The notes beneath the pieces are model-generated. The model did not search any database. It saw only the letters and a list, made by a program, of their open reading frames with translations, and was not told where the DNA came from. Source: Streptomyces fradiae ATCC 10745 = DSM 40063 (lineage in GTDB: Bacteria > Actinomycetota > Actinomycetes > Streptomycetales > Streptomycetaceae). From it: a stretch of DNA of 64,000 nucleotides. This document shows positions 63,344-64,000 of this stretch, one piece after another (the stretch's first letter is position 1; every line of letters starts with the position of its first letter). Both the position numbers and the translations under genes were made by a program. The stretch covers positions 6,116,501 through 6,180,500 of the forward strand of contig NZ_CP023696.1 of the NCBI RefSeq assembly GCF_008704425.1. Reading direction: 5' to 3'.

Positions 63344-64000
63344 GCGCCGCCCGGCAGGCGGCCCGGCGGGGCCGCGACCGCAGAGCCGAGATCATCATGC
63401 CGCCGCCGGGGCGGGACCGCTTCGCCCCCGGCGACACGCCCCGCGTCGCCGTGGCCGGCGGGGGCATCGCCGGTCTGGCCGCCGCCGTCCTGCTCGCCGA
63501 GCGCGGCGCCCGCGTCACCCTCTACGAACGCGAGGAGGCGCTCGGCGGACGGCTCGCCGGCTGGCGCACGCGCCTCGCCGACGGCTCCCCCGTGACCATG
63601 AGCCGGGGCTTCCACGCCTTCTTCCGCCAGTACTACAACCTGCGCGGCCTGCTGCGGCGGACCGACCCCGGACTCGACCGCCTCCGCCCCCTGCCGGACT
63701 ACCCGCTCCGGCACAGCGGCGGACTCACCGACAGCTTCGCCCGCGTCCCGCGCACACCACCGCTCAGCGCGCTCGGCTTCGTCGCCCTCAGCCCCACCTT
63801 CGGCTGGCGCGACCTCGCCCGCATGGACGCCCGCGCGGCGCTGCCGCTCCTCGACGTCCGCGTGCCCGAGGTCTACGAGCGCTTCGACGGCGTGGGCGCC
63901 ACCGCGTTCCTGGAGCGCGTCCGCTTCCCCGAGGCCGCGCACCACCTGGCCTTCGAGGTGTTCTCGCGCAGCTTCTTCGCCGACCCGCGCGAACTGTCCG
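63340..64000 (+). CDS. crtU: CrtU beta-carotene desaturase/methyltransferase, N-terminal part (isorenieratene synthase)
   Basis: The first 220 codons of an FAD enzyme that continues past the right edge. After a 35-residue polar extension comes RVAVAGGGIAGLAAAVLLAERGARVTLYERE and LGGRLAGWRTR, then TMSRGFHAFFRQYYNLRGLLRR, which is diagnostic for CrtU. It converts the beta-rings of beta-carotene to aromatic rings, giving isorenieratene. The GTG overlaps the crtT stop. The remaining carotenoid genes (crtE, I, B) are not in the window. Confidence 0.9.
   Translation, partial: MSAARQAARRGRDRRAEIIMPPPGRDRFAPGDTPRVAVAGGGIAGLAAAVLLAERGARVTLYEREEALGGRLAGWRTRLADGSPVTMSRGFHAFFRQYYNLRGLLRRTDPGLDRLRPLPDYPLRHSGGLTDSFARVPRTPPLSALGFVALSPTFGWRDLARMDARAALPLLDVRVPEVYERFDGVGATAFLERVRFPEAAHHLAFEVFSRSFFADPRELS

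Overview
The window is actinobacterial, almost certainly from a Streptomyces chromosome. G+C is very high with strong third-position G/C bias, GTG starts and 4-bp GTGA/ATGA gene overlaps are common, and the gene content is typical of the genus: a hopanoid cluster, LitR/LitS with aryl-carotenoid genes, a c-di-AMP riboswitch before a LysM/M23 gene, a class F sortase and a DUF6126 mini-protein. I see no tRNA, rRNA, insertion sequence, prophage or CRISPR array. Both ends cut genes: tex on the left and crtU on the right.

Layout. (1) 1-7 kb holds housekeeping and accessory genes: tex (partial), an SCO6745-family protein, an enoyl-CoA hydratase, a DUF308 membrane protein, an HATPase regulator, idi, a GNAT acetyltransferase and a CDF metal exporter. 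(2) 7.08-14.3 kb is a tightly overlapping operon: a DUF5941/CDP-alcohol phosphotransferase that probably starts at CTG, a LicC-like nucleotidyltransferase, a glycerol-1-phosphate dehydrogenase-like enzyme, a second CDP-alcohol phosphotransferase, a GT2 glycosyltransferase and a two-gene polysaccharide-type ABC exporter. Together they look like a pathway for an unknown surface phospho-glycolipid or polymer. (3) 14.67-25.8 kb is the hopanoid operon: hpnC, hpnD, hpnE, a polyprenyl synthase, shc, hpnG-like, hpnH and an hpnO-like aminotransferase, followed by an XRE-cupin regulator with a double operator and a DUF6126 peptide. Two tiny ORFs are chained into it by overlapping stop/start codons. (4) 25.9-31 kb carries a tyrosine phosphatase, the c-di-AMP riboswitch with its LysM/M23 hydrolase, a GDSL hydrolase and an MBL hydrolase. 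(5) 31-41 kb is a potassium block: trkH-trkA converging on kdpFABC-kdpD, with an extra 27-residue membrane peptide ahead of kdpF. (6) 41-44 kb carries an HTH-membrane-lytic transglycosylase-like protein and a secreted ricin-lectin protein with a possible pore-forming domain. (7) 44-50.3 kb is an Mrp Na+/H+ antiporter operon led by a membrane-tethered UspA protein. (8) 50.5-54.3 kb carries a P1B-5 metal ATPase with a hemerythrin tail, a small membrane protein and Dps. (9) 54.2-64 kb is the light/carotenoid block: LitS sigma factor, DUF4397 surface protein, class F sortase and zinc-finger anti-sigma-like protein on one strand; LitR, two oxidoreductases, crtY, crtT and crtU on the other.

How they work together. 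Three isoprenoid functions (idi, hopanoids, aromatic carotenoids) lie within 60 kb. A second theme is ion and envelope homeostasis: Trk and Kdp for K+, Mrp for Na+/H+, CDF and P1B-5 for transition metals, and a c-di-AMP-sensing wall hydrolase. Functional names are read from motifs and remembered family knowledge; no database search was run.
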